Source: an uncultured Flavobacteriaceae bacterium
GTDB taxonomy: Bacteria; Bacteroidota; Bacteroidia; Flavobacteriales; Flavobacteriaceae
Assembly: GCA_949372605.1 (NCBI GenBank)
Contig: CASIAE010000017.1
Coordinates: 1-50,395 of the forward strand
Length of the DNA: 50,395 nucleotides
Reading direction: 5' to 3'
Positions 1 through 7,630 of this stretch are shown here, piece by piece. Position 1 is the stretch's first letter; the number at the start of each line of letters is the position of its first letter. Below the pieces are notes generated by a model that was given only the letters and a program-made list of their open reading frames with translations, did no database searches and had not been told where the DNA came from. Made by a program: the position numbers and the translations under genes.

Positions 1-422
1 TAAAATATAATCCAAATGGTGCTCCTTTTTTAGACTCTGGCAAGCACCTCTCCATAACCCATTCTAAAACTCAAGCCGGCATTGCCGTTGGAGATCATTC
101 TTTGGGATTTGACATTGAGGAGTATCATCTTAAAATCCAAAATATAGCACCAAAATTCTTACACAAAGATGAGTATTATGCCATTGAATCCCTCAATCCT
201 ATTGAAACATTAACCAGAATTTGGACAGCTAAAGAAGCGCTATATAAAGCATTAAATATTCCTGGGATTTCATTCTCAAAACAATTATTGATAACTCCTT
301 TTCAAGCAGATCAAACTAAAGGAAATGCTGAAGTTAGGATGGGTGGCGAACTTCGTAAATTTTCTCTTGATTTTATTTTGAACAAAGATCATTGCGCAAC
401 TTTGGCAGTGGAAAACAAATAA
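1..422 (+). CDS. 4'-phosphopantetheinyl transferase superfamily protein (5' end outside window)
   Basis: The reading frame is open from the left edge (codons begin at base 3), so the N-terminus is missing. The visible 139 residues carry the three signature regions of Sfp/AcpT-type enzymes: a GxPxL..G.HLSITHS segment, then GFDIE (Mg2+-binding Asp and Glu) and WTAKEALYK (the WxxKEAxxK motif). The family transfers 4'-phosphopantetheine from CoA to a serine of acyl- or peptidyl-carrier proteins. TTG at 102 is inside the catalytic domain and is not a plausible start. The carrier-protein partner cannot be told from this fragment. It is convergent with the gene at 459-1202. Confidence 0.85.
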   Translation, partial: KYNPNGAPFLDSGKHLSITHSKTQAGIAVGDHSLGFDIEEYHLKIQNIAPKFLHKDEYYAIESLNPIETLTRIWTAKEALYKALNIPGISFSKQLLITPFQADQTKGNAEVRMGGELRKFSLDFILNKDHCATLAVENK

Positions 423-452
423 AAACAAGCTTATTATTTGGCATTTGTTTTT
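421..452. terminator. weak AT-rich hairpin between convergent genes
   Basis: AAAAACAA (421-428) is complementary to TTGTTTTT (445-452) across a 16-nt loop. It sits in the gap between two convergent genes and would give a U-run on either strand. The stem is almost all A/T, so this is a weak candidate for a bidirectional terminator. Confidence 0.3.
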
Positions 453-458
453 AATAAA

Positions 459-1202
459 TTAAAACCGATAACTAACAGTAAATCTTAAAACCGCTTTTCC
501 AACAGAATCTGGAACATTTGTGTTTACAAACTGATTCAACAGTAAAATTGCCTTCACTTTACGATTAAATTCCAATCCTGCCTGAAGTCCATAACCATAA
601 GTAATTGATTTAAGGTTTTCTTCAAAAAAAGTGGACAAATCTTTTTCATTGGTATGATTAAAGACCATGTGGGGATAAATCCAGAGATCGATACTTTCAT
701 TTTCAAGAGCATCTTCAAAAATCAAGTTTTGATAAACCCCACCCAACTGACCATAGTTTGTTAAGAAGTTGTTTTCCAAGCCTTTTAATGGAACCGCTTG
801 AATTAATTTTTTACCTGCTCTAATGGCTAGCCTGTAGGAGGATTTGTCTTTTTGCTTAATCGGAATGCCAATAAAAAAACTTCCATTGACTCTTCCACCT
901 AGTGAGTTTAAAAGGTAAGAAAGGGTGTTTAATTTGTCATTTTTATTTCCAGTGATTAAAGATTGAGTTCCAACGACAGAGAACGTAAAGGTAACCCCCT
1001 TTTTTGAACCATATTTTATTTTAATTACTTCACTGCTGCTGTCTAAATGTCCTAAAGTATTTGCACTTAACATGAATTCTTTGAAAAGAGAAACTTTAAA
1101 AACACTTTCCTTTTTGGAGGGTGACCAATAATCAAGTTCAAGCAGTTGCGCTTGAGAGAAGAGAGCATAAAGGAAAAGCAGGATAAATAATAATCTTCTC
1201 AT
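459..1202 (-). CDS. secreted outer-membrane-type protein, function unknown
   Basis: 247 residues. The N-terminus is a signal peptide (MRRLL, a hydrophobic core, cleavage likely near ALFSQAQ at about residue 18). The rest alternates polar and hydrophobic residues in short strands and ends in VSYRF, with the terminal Phe typical of outer-membrane beta-barrels. I do not recognise a family. It lies 13 nt downstream of the Rieske-like lipoprotein gene on the same strand, so the two are probably cotranscribed and both act in the envelope. A small barrel or transporter-like surface protein is an inference from its shape only. Confidence 0.6.
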   Translation of the reverse strand: MRRLLFILLFLYALFSQAQLLELDYWSPSKKESVFKVSLFKEFMLSANTLGHLDSSSEVIKIKYGSKKGVTFTFSVVGTQSLITGNKNDKLNTLSYLLNSLGGRVNGSFFIGIPIKQKDKSSYRLAIRAGKKLIQAVPLKGLENNFLTNYGQLGGVYQNLIFEDALENESIDLWIYPHMVFNHTNEKDLSTFFEENLKSITYGYGLQAGLEFNRKVKAILLLNQFVNTNVPDSVGKAVLRFTVSYRF

Positions 1203-1215
1203 TTTACAAGAGAAT

Positions 1216-1665
1216 TTAATTAGAAATAAACAATTGATTGTTTGAGCTTCTTACGCTATAAAACAACATGGGGTGGGGGTTTTTCGTTTTTCCATCAGAA
1301 TTTAATAGCTGACCCGTGGCAAGACTGTATTGATAATCTTCACAACTACATTCTGCGAGCACGCCAAAGATTTCCAGTTTAGAACAATCTTTAAGCGCAT
1401 GATTTGGACAAGAGGCATCCCAAGCCAGATAATCACTACCATTAAGATTAAACACTAAAACACCATTGACGCCCCCCTGATTCAACCGCATGCTTCCGCC
1501 AGCAAAACGCAAGAGGTCATAGGAGGGTAGATTCAAATTAATTTGTAAATTGAATTTAACGTTTGACAAATAGGGATTTCTTTCCATTTTTTCTGAACTA
1601 CAAGAATTCAGTAGAAAAAGAATCAATGATATTTTAAGAATGAATATTTTACAAAAAGCCGTCAA
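1216..1665 (-). CDS. lipoprotein with degenerate Rieske-like domain
   Basis: 149 residues. A signal peptide ends in a lipobox-like LLNSC (Cys22), suggesting membrane anchoring. Residues 80-125 resemble a Rieske [2Fe-2S] fold: DASCPNH (Cys86, His89) and later ECSCEDYQYSLATGQ (Cys106, Cys108), plus Cys94. Classical Rieske ligands are CxH...CxxH; here the spacing is CxxH and the second His is absent, so a normal Rieske cluster is doubtful. As far as I recall, similar proteins beside greA occur in other Flavobacteriia. The start is TTG at 1665; no in-frame ATG lies upstream. It is divergent from greA. Confidence 0.6.
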   Translation of the reverse strand: MTAFCKIFILKISLILFLLNSCSSEKMERNPYLSNVKFNLQINLNLPSYDLLRFAGGSMRLNQGGVNGVLVFNLNGSDYLAWDASCPNHALKDCSKLEIFGVLAECSCEDYQYSLATGQLLNSDGKTKNPHPMLFYSVRSSNNQLFISN

Positions 1666-1670
1666 ATGTC

Positions 1671-1678
1671 TATATTTG
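1671..1678 (+). promoter_or_regulatory. candidate greA promoter (-7 element)
   Basis: TATATTTG matches the Bacteroidetes -7 consensus TAnnTTTG exactly. A T-rich TTTT at 1647-1650, 20 nt upstream, is only a partial -33 match. Transcription would start near 1684, inside the inverted repeat at 1681-1709, about 50 nt before the greA start. Confidence 0.45.
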
Positions 1679-1680
1679 GT

Positions 1681-1709
1681 AAAATACCCTTAAATATGAA
1701 GGGTATTTT
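1681..1709. repeat. perfect 10-bp inverted repeat in the greA leader
   Basis: AAAATACCCT (1681-1690) and AGGGTATTTT (1700-1709) are perfect reverse complements around a 9-nt spacer. It lies between the divergent Rieske-like lipoprotein gene and greA, at or just after the predicted greA transcription start. It could be a DNA operator or an RNA hairpin at the 5' end of the mRNA. The sequence alone does not decide. Confidence 0.55.
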
Positions 1710-1732
1710 CTTTTTAAAGAAACGCAAAAAAA

Positions 1733-2209
1733 GTGAGTAAAGTATCTTATTACACAGAAGAAGGTTTAAAAAAGCTTCGTGAGGAACTCAATTTTCTAAA
1801 GGACATTGAGCGACCAAAAGCATCCCAAGCAATTGCCGAGGCAAGAGATAAGGGAGACCTTAGCGAAAATGCAGAATATGACGCAGCCAAAGAAGCACAA
1901 GGCTTACTTGAGCTTCATATCTCTAAAATGGAAGAGACTTTATCCAATGCAAGGTTAATAGACGAATCTCAACTGGATACTTCTAAAGTTTTGGTCCATT
2001 CTAATGTGGAAGTTAAAAACAAAAGCAACGGAGCGCTAATGAAATACAAGTTGGTTGCACAAAGCGAGGCAGACATAAAAACAGGTAAGATTTCGGTTGA
2101 TTCCCCGATTGGCAAAGGTCTTTTAGGGAAAAAGACTGGAGAAATCGCTGAGATTTCCGTCCCCAATGGCATCATAAAATTGGAGATTATTTCAATAAGC
2201 AGAGATTAA
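1733..2209 (+). CDS. greA: transcription elongation factor GreA
   Basis: 158 residues, the normal length. The N-terminal coiled coil (about 1-75) includes the tip signature ARDKGDLSENAEYDAAKE, whose acidic residues reach into the RNA polymerase secondary channel and stimulate cleavage of backtracked RNA. The C-terminal FKBP-like domain follows (about 80-158, including SPIGKGLLGKKTGE). The start is GTG at 1733, giving the expected MSKVSYYTEEGL. It ends 2 nt before the HIT gene, so the two form an operon. Confidence 0.95.
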   Translation: MSKVSYYTEEGLKKLREELNFLKDIERPKASQAIAEARDKGDLSENAEYDAAKEAQGLLELHISKMEETLSNARLIDESQLDTSKVLVHSNVEVKNKSNGALMKYKLVAQSEADIKTGKISVDSPIGKGLLGKKTGEIAEISVPNGIIKLEIISISRD

Positions 2210-2211
2210 TT

Positions 2212-2601
2212 ATGTCAGGTATTTTTTCTAAGATAATTGCAGGCGAAATCCCTTCTCATAAAGTTTATGAGGACGAAAATCACTATGCTTTTCTTGATGT
2301 CAATCCAAATGCAATAGGACACACCTTGTGTGTTCCCAAAAAAGAGGTGAATAAAATATTTGATTTGTCAGAAGAAGACTACAATCAATTAATGAATTTT
2401 TCAAGAAAAGTTGCTCTATCGCTTCGAAAAGCAATTCCATGCAAGCGAATTGGCATGTGCGTTATTGGACTTGAAGTTCCCCATGCGCATGTTCATTTAA
2501 TTCCACTTCAAAACATGGCAGAAGCTACTTTTCAAAAAAAGGTAAATCCAACCCCTGAGGAATTTGAAGAAATTTCAAAAAAAATTCAAATTTGCTTTTA
2601 A
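2212..2601 (+). CDS. HIT family nucleotide-binding protein
   Basis: 129 residues. It begins IFSKIIAGEIPSHKVYED, and the histidine triad HAHVHL lies near residue 92, with the central His acting as nucleophile on nucleotide phosphates. This is the HinT/bacterial HIT branch (nucleoside phosphoramidase or dinucleotide hydrolase). The exact substrate is not readable from sequence. It is cotranscribed with greA (2-nt gap). Its 3' end overlaps the convergent histidine kinase by 4 nt. Confidence 0.9.
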   Translation: MSGIFSKIIAGEIPSHKVYEDENHYAFLDVNPNAIGHTLCVPKKEVNKIFDLSEEDYNQLMNFSRKVALSLRKAIPCKRIGMCVIGLEVPHAHVHLIPLQNMAEATFQKKVNPTPEEFEEISKKIQICF

Positions 2602-3752
2602 GTAGTTTTCTTAAGGATTATTTCAAAAGTAGTTCCCTTTCCAATCTTAGAGTTTTTAACACTTATTTTACCCTTATGGTAGTCTGTAATGATTCTTTTG
2701 GCTAATGAAAGCCCCAAGCCCCAGCCTCTTTTTTTAGAAGTAAAACCTGGTGTAAAAATCTTTTTGTAAAATTCCTTTTTAATGCCCGATCCTGTATCAC
2801 TAATCTCTAGCGCGACTTCATCTTCCTTTTCCAATATTTTAAGGGTTATTTCTCCCTTGCCCTTCATGGCATCGATTCCATTTTTAATTAAGTTTTCGAG
2901 TGACCAACTGAATAACTGAGGGTTTAAGGGAATGTATATTTCCTCTTTAGGGAAGTCGACTTTAAACGCAACCAAATCTGAAGTTCTTTTCTCAAGATAC
3001 TGAATGGTTTTACGGGCAGTCTCAATCAGCGCAACAGATTCTAATTCTGGTAGTGAGCCTACTTTCGAAAATCGCTCGGTGATTATCTTTAAACGCTCTA
3101 CATCTTTTTCCATCTCCAACAAAGGACCAAGATTTCTTTCCTGCTCCTTCATCAATGTTATCCAGCCAATCATTGAAGAGAGCGGTGTTCCTATTTGGTG
3201 CGCAGTTTCCTTTGCCATCCCCGCCCATAATCTGTTTTGATCAGATATTTTGGAGGTTTTAAATACAAAATAAAGTACTGCACCGAATAGAAATATAATT
3301 AACAAAAGTGCCAGAGGATAGTATTGTAACTTTTTTAATAAGATCGAATCTCCATAATATAGTTTTTGGTTGATGTCCAAAATACTGTCCTGGTATCTGA
3401 TTAAAATTGGATTATTTTCTTTCTTAATATTTTTTAAAAGGTCATAAATTTTAAGAGAATCTTCAGTTTCCGGCTCCCAGTCTAAATTTTTATGTCCAAT
3501 GATTTCCCCAGAACCATCCACCAAAACCATTGGATTATTCCAAGTTTGTTGCAGTACTTTAAAAGTAAGGTTACTTAAAACGCTATTCTCGATGAACTCC
3601 TGTTGGGCCATTGCCCACAATTCCATCTTAGTACGCTCTTCTTTCTTGAGATTTTGAAATAAAACATTGGTGTTCCACAAAATGAGTGCAACGATAGCGA
3701 AGGCTCCTAAAGGCCAACTGTTTTTTAATCTATGTTTAATTTTGTCGAACAA
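2598..3752 (-). CDS. membrane sensor histidine kinase
   Basis: 384 residues. Two membrane segments (about 14-33 and 145-164) enclose a periplasmic sensor of about 110 residues. The kinase core follows: an H-box with phospho-acceptor His185 (TAHQIGTPLSS), N-box NLIKNGIDAM, G1 DTGSGI and G2 GWGLGLSLAKRI. No HAMP or PAS domain is evident. It would autophosphorylate and pass phosphate to a response regulator, but none is encoded in this window, so it is an orphan here. The signal is unknown. The greA-HIT-kinase arrangement appears conserved in Flavobacteriia (recollection, not searched). Confidence 0.9.
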   Translation of the reverse strand: MFDKIKHRLKNSWPLGAFAIVALILWNTNVLFQNLKKEERTKMELWAMAQQEFIENSVLSNLTFKVLQQTWNNPMVLVDGSGEIIGHKNLDWEPETEDSLKIYDLLKNIKKENNPILIRYQDSILDINQKLYYGDSILLKKLQYYPLALLLIIFLFGAVLYFVFKTSKISDQNRLWAGMAKETAHQIGTPLSSMIGWITLMKEQERNLGPLLEMEKDVERLKIITERFSKVGSLPELESVALIETARKTIQYLEKRTSDLVAFKVDFPKEEIYIPLNPQLFSWSLENLIKNGIDAMKGKGEITLKILEKEDEVALEISDTGSGIKKEFYKKIFTPGFTSKKRGWGLGLSLAKRIITDYHKGKISVKNSKIGKGTTFEIILKKTT

Positions 3753-3864
3753 AATACCAAAACTCTATTTACGAAGATACTCTAAATAAAAGAAAAGTGT
3801 TAACTATAGATAATTGCCAAAAAACTTTTTATATTTTTGTTTTAACTGTATAAATAACTAAAAA

Positions 3865-4239
3865 ATGGAATTAGCAGGAAAAGTAAAGTGGTTAGATGAA
3901 ACCAAAGAATATGGAAGCAATGGTTTTCGAAAAAGAGAAGTAGTTGTTACAACGGAAGAACAATATCCTCAACATGTTTTGGTTGAATTTGTTCAAGACA
4001 AGTGTGACTTATTAAACGCTTTTCAGGTTGGGCAAAATGTTAAAATCGGAATTAACTTAAGAGGTCGCGAATGGGTCAATCCTCAGGGAGAGACGAAGTA
4101 TTTCAATGCCATCCAAGGATGGAAGATTGAAGCAGGAACGGCAGCCGCTAATTCCGAAATGCCTCCAATTCCACCACCAGCAGCATTTGAGCCTGCAAAA
4201 GACGCTGAAAATGAGGTTGAAGACGATCTTCCGTTCTAA
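3865..4239 (+). CDS. DUF3127 OB-fold-like protein with SSB-type C-terminal tail
   Basis: 124 residues. Residues 1-90 match the DUF3127 pattern (MELAGKVKWLDETKEYG..FRKREVVVTTEEQYPQ...VGQNVKIGINLRGREW). DUF3127 is a Bacteroidetes family whose beta-rich pattern resembles an OB fold. A Pro/Ala/Glu-rich linker (about 95-115) leads to an acidic end, VEDDLPF. This closely resembles the tail of bacterial single-stranded-DNA-binding protein (typically DDIPF), which docks repair and replication partners. Nucleic-acid binding is therefore a reasonable inference but not demonstrated. A TATATTTT element at 3830-3837 may be its promoter. Confidence 0.8.
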   Translation: MELAGKVKWLDETKEYGSNGFRKREVVVTTEEQYPQHVLVEFVQDKCDLLNAFQVGQNVKIGINLRGREWVNPQGETKYFNAIQGWKIEAGTAAANSEMPPIPPPAAFEPAKDAENEVEDDLPF

Positions 4240-4811
4240 TTAAAGAAGTTCTTTTTGACGAAAAGAATTTAACAGGTGGTTGTTGACCATTCCTGTGGCT
4301 CTCATATGCGCATGGATTACAGTTGGCCCTATAAACTTAAATCCCTTCTTTTTTAAATCCTTACTGATCTGTTTTGCAAGTTTTGTTTTGGAGGGGATCT
4401 CATTTTGGTGTTCAAAGTTATTTTGTAGGGGTCGATGATTTACATAATTCCATATAATTTTTAAAAACGACCCTTATGTTTTAGGCAGTTCAATAAAAAA
4501 TTTTGAATTATTGATGGTCGTAAGGATTTTTAGTTTGTTGCGGACAATTCCCTGATCGTTTAGAAGCTGATCAATCCTTGTTTGGACTTAAGGACTAATT
4601 AAATTAAAATCGAACTGATCAAATGCTTATCTGAAATTCTCACGTTTTTTTAGATTGTAATCCAGCTAAGTCCTGATTGCAATGTTTCTAGGACAAGAAA
4701 TTCAAATAGCTTTTGTACTTCATACATTGGCACACCGAACTCTTCATCGCGATAAGATTGATAAAGCGAATTTTCTTCCCATCAGGTGCAATGTTTTTTT
4801 TCGGAGTTCAT
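4240..4811 (-). pseudogene. tag: decayed DNA-3-methyladenine glycosylase I (tag) pseudogene
   Basis: The minus strand from 4811 to 4240 translates to a full-length Tag protein only if one frameshift and four internal stops are ignored. Recognisable pieces are YRDEEFGVPMYEVQKLFEFL, QSGLSWITI, KKRENFR, AFDQFD, GIVRNKLKI, IIWNYVNHRPLQ, ISKDLKKKGFKFIGPT and HAHMRATGMVNNH. Stops lie at 4782-4784, 4627-4629, 4588-4590 and 4474-4476, and a 1-nt deletion lies near 4651. Two Zn-ligand positions are also changed: the His of HDxEWG is Arg, and the C-terminal Cys is Ser. Tag excises 3-methyladenine from alkylated DNA. The gene is clearly dead and keeps no long open frame. Confidence 0.92.
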
Positions 4812-4838
4812 CTTTATAAAGTTAAGATACTTTTATCC

Positions 4839-4871
4839 AAAAAAAAACATTCCCATTTTGAATGCTTTTTT
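4839..4871 (-). terminator. intrinsic terminator of the rplM-rpsI-rpsB-tsf operon
   Basis: Read on the minus strand, a GCATTC...GAATG stem with a 7-nt loop (4848-4864) is followed by a run of nine T, immediately after the tsf stop at 4890. This is a textbook Rho-independent terminator. The A-tract on the other side extends the stem. Confidence 0.7.
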
Positions 4872-4889
4872 GTATCCGATTAAAATAAA

Positions 4890-5711
4890 TTAGCCCAATG
4901 CGACTCGCTCAAATGCTGTAACAACTAAATCAGCATCTGCCGACTTAACGTATTGTGCGACCGAAACGGCATTGTCTTTTATAAATATTTGATTGACAAG
5001 GGTATTGTCTTTAAAGAAACGCTTAATTTTTCCTTTAGCAATGTTGTCTAACATTGCTTCAGGTTTTCCCTCTTGACGCAACTGATCTTTTGCAATTTCA
5101 ATTTCTTTTTCAATTAAACTAGAATCAACCGCATCTTCATTAAGTGCGATAGGATTCATCGCAGCAGCTTGCATTGCAACGTTTTTAGAAATTTCCGCAG
5201 CATTTTCTACAATTCCAGAAAGTCCCACCAAAGTGGCAATTTTATTTCCTGCATGGATGTAAGAACCTACAAAAGGAGCTGTTAATTTTCTAAATCCTCC
5301 GATTTCTATTTTTTCACCAATCACACCAGTTTGTTGTGTCAGTTTTTCTTCAACGGTCATTCCATCAAAGCTACTAGAAAGAAAATCCTCTTTAGTATCA
5401 AAATCAATTGCATGATTAGCCAGGGAGTGGGCCAATTCTAAATAAGAATCATTTTTTGCAACAAAATCGGTCTCACAGTTAATAGAAATTGCAATACCAG
5501 CAGTTTTATCGGCATTAATAACTGCGAGTGCAGCACCTTCCGTAGAGTCTCGATCCGCTCTATTTGCGGCCACCTTCTGTCCTCTTTTTCTTAGAACTTC
5601 TACTGCTTTTTCAAAATTGCCCTTGGCCTCAACCAATGCTTTTTTACAATCCATCATTCCAGCTCCAGTGGATTTACGTAGTTTATTAACTTCTAATGCT
5701 GTAATTTTCAC
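4890..5711 (-). CDS. tsf: translation elongation factor Ts
   Basis: 273 residues. The N-terminal UBA-like domain (ITALEVNKLRKSTGAGMMDCKKALVEAKGNFEKAVEVLR, given here only as the span 3-41) and the EF-Tu contact motif TDFVAKN (about residue 80) are both present, followed by the core subdomains. EF-Ts exchanges GDP for GTP on EF-Tu. It lies 24 nt downstream of rpsB in the usual order and ends just before a strong terminator. Confidence 0.97.
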   Translation of the reverse strand: MKITALEVNKLRKSTGAGMMDCKKALVEAKGNFEKAVEVLRKRGQKVAANRADRDSTEGAALAVINADKTAGIAISINCETDFVAKNDSYLELAHSLANHAIDFDTKEDFLSSSFDGMTVEEKLTQQTGVIGEKIEIGGFRKLTAPFVGSYIHAGNKIATLVGLSGIVENAAEISKNVAMQAAAMNPIALNEDAVDSSLIEKEIEIAKDQLRQEGKPEAMLDNIAKGKIKRFFKDNTLVNQIFIKDNAVSVAQYVKSADADLVVTAFERVALG

Positions 5712-5735
5712 GAGAAATATATTTATAGTTATTTA

Positions 5736-6581
5736 TTATGCCTCTTTAGAGCCTTCAACTGCATCAGTTGATGTTTCTTTTTTTGTTTCAATTTTGACTT
5801 CAGGAGCTTTCTCAACTGGAGTTTCAGCTTTAGCTTCAACTGCTGCTTCAAGAGCTACTTGCTCTTCGCTTCCTTGTTGAACTTCTTTGTCTTTCTTACG
5901 TTCTTGAAGTCCTTCAGCCAACGCATCAGTAACAAGAGTCATGATTTTATCAATAGACTTAGTTGCATCGTCATTAGATGGAATTACATATTCCACTTGT
6001 CTAGGATCTGAATTGGTGTCCACCATTGCGAAAATTGGGATTTTAAGCTTTTGCGCTTCTCTGATTGCAATGTGCTCTCTTTTGATATCAATGACGAACA
6101 ACGCACCAGGAAGACGAGTCATTTCAGTAATTGAACCTAAGTTTTTTTCTAATTTAGCACGAAGGCGGCTTACTTGAAGTTTCTCTTTCTTGGAGAGGGT
6201 TTCAAAAGTACCATCTTTTTTCATGCGGTCAATCGCAGCCATTTTTTTAACTGCTTTACGAATGGTAACAAAGTTTGTCAACATCCCACCAGGCCAACGC
6301 TCAGTAATGAAAGGCATGTTTACTTTAGCAGCAGATTTAGACACAATGTCTTTAGCTTGTTTTTTAGTAGCAACAAAAAGGATTTTTCTTCCAGATGCAG
6401 CAATTTTCTTGAGGGCTTCAGAAGCTTCCTCAATCTTAGCTAAAGTTTTGTAAAGACTAATGATGTGGATTCCGTTACGTTCCATGTAGATGTAAGGAGC
6501 CATGTTTGGATTCCATTTTCGGGTAAGATGCCCAAAATGAACGCCTGCGTTAAGCAGGTCTTTTACAGTTGTTTGTGCCAT
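5736..6581 (-). CDS. rpsB: 30S ribosomal protein S2
   Basis: 281 residues from ATG at 6581, which gives the standard start MAQTTVKDLLNAGVHFGH. An upstream in-frame codon at 6614 would add 11 unrelated residues and is rejected. The S2 core spans about 1-230 (HLTRKWNPNMAPYIY, FVATKKQAKD, PGGMLTNF, IVDTNSDP-like AMVDTNSDPRQVEYVIPSNDD). A low-complexity tail rich in Ala, Glu, Lys and Val (about 232-281) goes beyond the core; such tails are common in this phylum. It is followed by tsf. Confidence 0.96.
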   Translation of the reverse strand: MAQTTVKDLLNAGVHFGHLTRKWNPNMAPYIYMERNGIHIISLYKTLAKIEEASEALKKIAASGRKILFVATKKQAKDIVSKSAAKVNMPFITERWPGGMLTNFVTIRKAVKKMAAIDRMKKDGTFETLSKKEKLQVSRLRAKLEKNLGSITEMTRLPGALFVIDIKREHIAIREAQKLKIPIFAMVDTNSDPRQVEYVIPSNDDATKSIDKIMTLVTDALAEGLQERKKDKEVQQGSEEQVALEAAVEAKAETPVEKAPEVKIETKKETSTDAVEGSKEA

Positions 6582-6612
6582 AGTTGTTAGTTTACGTTCC
6601 CTTGTGTGTAGC

Positions 6613-6670
6613 AATAAGCTCGAAAGTTTATTTAGATGCTAAACTAGTATCCGCCTTAGCGGTTTAAGCA
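6613..6670 (-). promoter_or_regulatory. structured rpsB 5' leader (two hairpins)
   Basis: Two inverted repeats precede rpsB. At 6613-6632, AATAAGCT and AGTTTATT pair (one mismatch) around CGAA, which reads TTCG on the rpsB strand. At 6637-6670, an inner CCGC/GCGG stem with loop CTTA is nested in a longer TGCTAAA/TTTAAGCA pairing with one bulge. Their position 30-90 nt upstream of the start suggests a leader RNA, possibly for S2 feedback. That role is inference: rpsB leaders are autoregulated in other phyla. Confidence 0.35.
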
Positions 6671-6725
6671 ACAGATTATTTAATAAATTAATGAACGGAT
6701 TCTCATTCTTAAAATGAAAGTAATT

Positions 6726-7112
6726 TTAACGTTTCGAGAATTGATACTTTTTTCTTGCCTTTTTCTGACCGAATTTTTTTCTTTCCACCATACGGGGATC
6801 ACGAGTAAGCAATCCTTCTGGTTTAAGAACCAAACGGTGCTCTGCATCAATTTTACACAATGCTCTAGAAATTGCTAAACGAATTGCTTCAGCTTGACCA
6901 TTAGTTCCACCACCTTTAACAGTGATTTTCAGATCGTAACTTCCTTCGTTTTCGGTTAATAAAAGAGGCTGGTTTACTTTGTATTGTAATGTAGCTGTTG
7001 GAAAAAACTTTAAGTAATCTTTCTTATTTACTATAATGTTTCCTTTTCCCTTAGAGAGAAATAGACGAGCTACAGATGTTTTTCTTCTACCAATGGTGTG
7101 GATAACTTCCAT
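6726..7112 (-). CDS. rpsI: 30S ribosomal protein S9
   Basis: 128 residues. It starts MEVIHTIGRRKTSVARLFL and ends with the basic tail KKARKKYQFSKR, whose terminal Lys-Arg contacts P-site tRNA. GGGTNGQAEAIRLAISRAL (about 67-85) is the conserved S9 core. Its start codon overlaps the rplM stop by one base, giving translational coupling in the standard rplM-rpsI order. Confidence 0.97.
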   Translation of the reverse strand: MEVIHTIGRRKTSVARLFLSKGKGNIIVNKKDYLKFFPTATLQYKVNQPLLLTENEGSYDLKITVKGGGTNGQAEAIRLAISRALCKIDAEHRLVLKPEGLLTRDPRMVERKKFGQKKARKKYQFSKR

Positions 7113-7567
7113 TATATAAGTTCGTTAATATTAATTGTCTTAGGTTTTTGTGCTTCGTGATTGTGCTCACTTCCGATAATTACTCTAAGGTTTCTGTATA
7201 TTTCAGCACCTAACTTGTTTTTTGGAAGCATCCCTTTAACGGCATGTTCAACCAACCTTCTCGCATCTTTAGCTTGAAGCTGTTCTGCGTTAAGGAAACG
7301 TTGTCCACCAGGATATCCTGTGTGACGAACGTATTGTTTTTGCTTCCACTTATCACCAGATAGTAATACTTTTTCAGCATTGATAACAATAACATTGTCT
7401 CCACAATCAACGTGAGGAGTGAAATTTGTCTTGTGTTTTCCTCTTAAATAAATTGCTGCTATTGAAGCAGTTCTACCGAGTGGAAGGTTGCCTGCATCGA
7501 TCACTACCCATTGTTTATCAACGGTTTGATCATTTGCAGAGATTGTCTTATAACTTAGTGTATTCAC
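7112..7567 (-). CDS. rplM: 50S ribosomal protein L13
   Basis: 151 residues. It has the L13 motifs WVVIDAGNLPLGRTAS, GDNVIVINAEK and GMLPKNKLGAEIYRNLRV. L13 is an early-assembly 50S protein. It is the first gene of the four-gene operon with rpsI, rpsB and tsf, and has a well-matched promoter about 35 nt upstream. Confidence 0.97.
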   Translation of the reverse strand: MNTLSYKTISANDQTVDKQWVVIDAGNLPLGRTASIAAIYLRGKHKTNFTPHVDCGDNVIVINAEKVLLSGDKWKQKQYVRHTGYPGGQRFLNAEQLQAKDARRLVEHAVKGMLPKNKLGAEIYRNLRVIIGSEHNHEAQKPKTININELI

Positions 7568-7600
7568 AACTTTATGGTTTAATCATCCTTTACGGGGGTG

Positions 7601-7630
7601 CAAATGTACAATTATTCCCTTTTTACCAAA
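7601..7630 (-). promoter_or_regulatory. rplM operon promoter
   Basis: On the minus strand, TTTG (7630-7627) is followed by an 18-nt spacer and then TACATTTG (7608-7601). This is an exact match to the Bacteroidetes -33/-7 promoter pattern. It would give a leader of about 30 nt before the L13 start at 7567. Confidence 0.75.

Noticed and set aside
7210-7410. Open frame on the minus strand inside rplM
   Set aside because: It lies within a clear L13 gene in another frame, has no recognisable motif and looks like a shadow.
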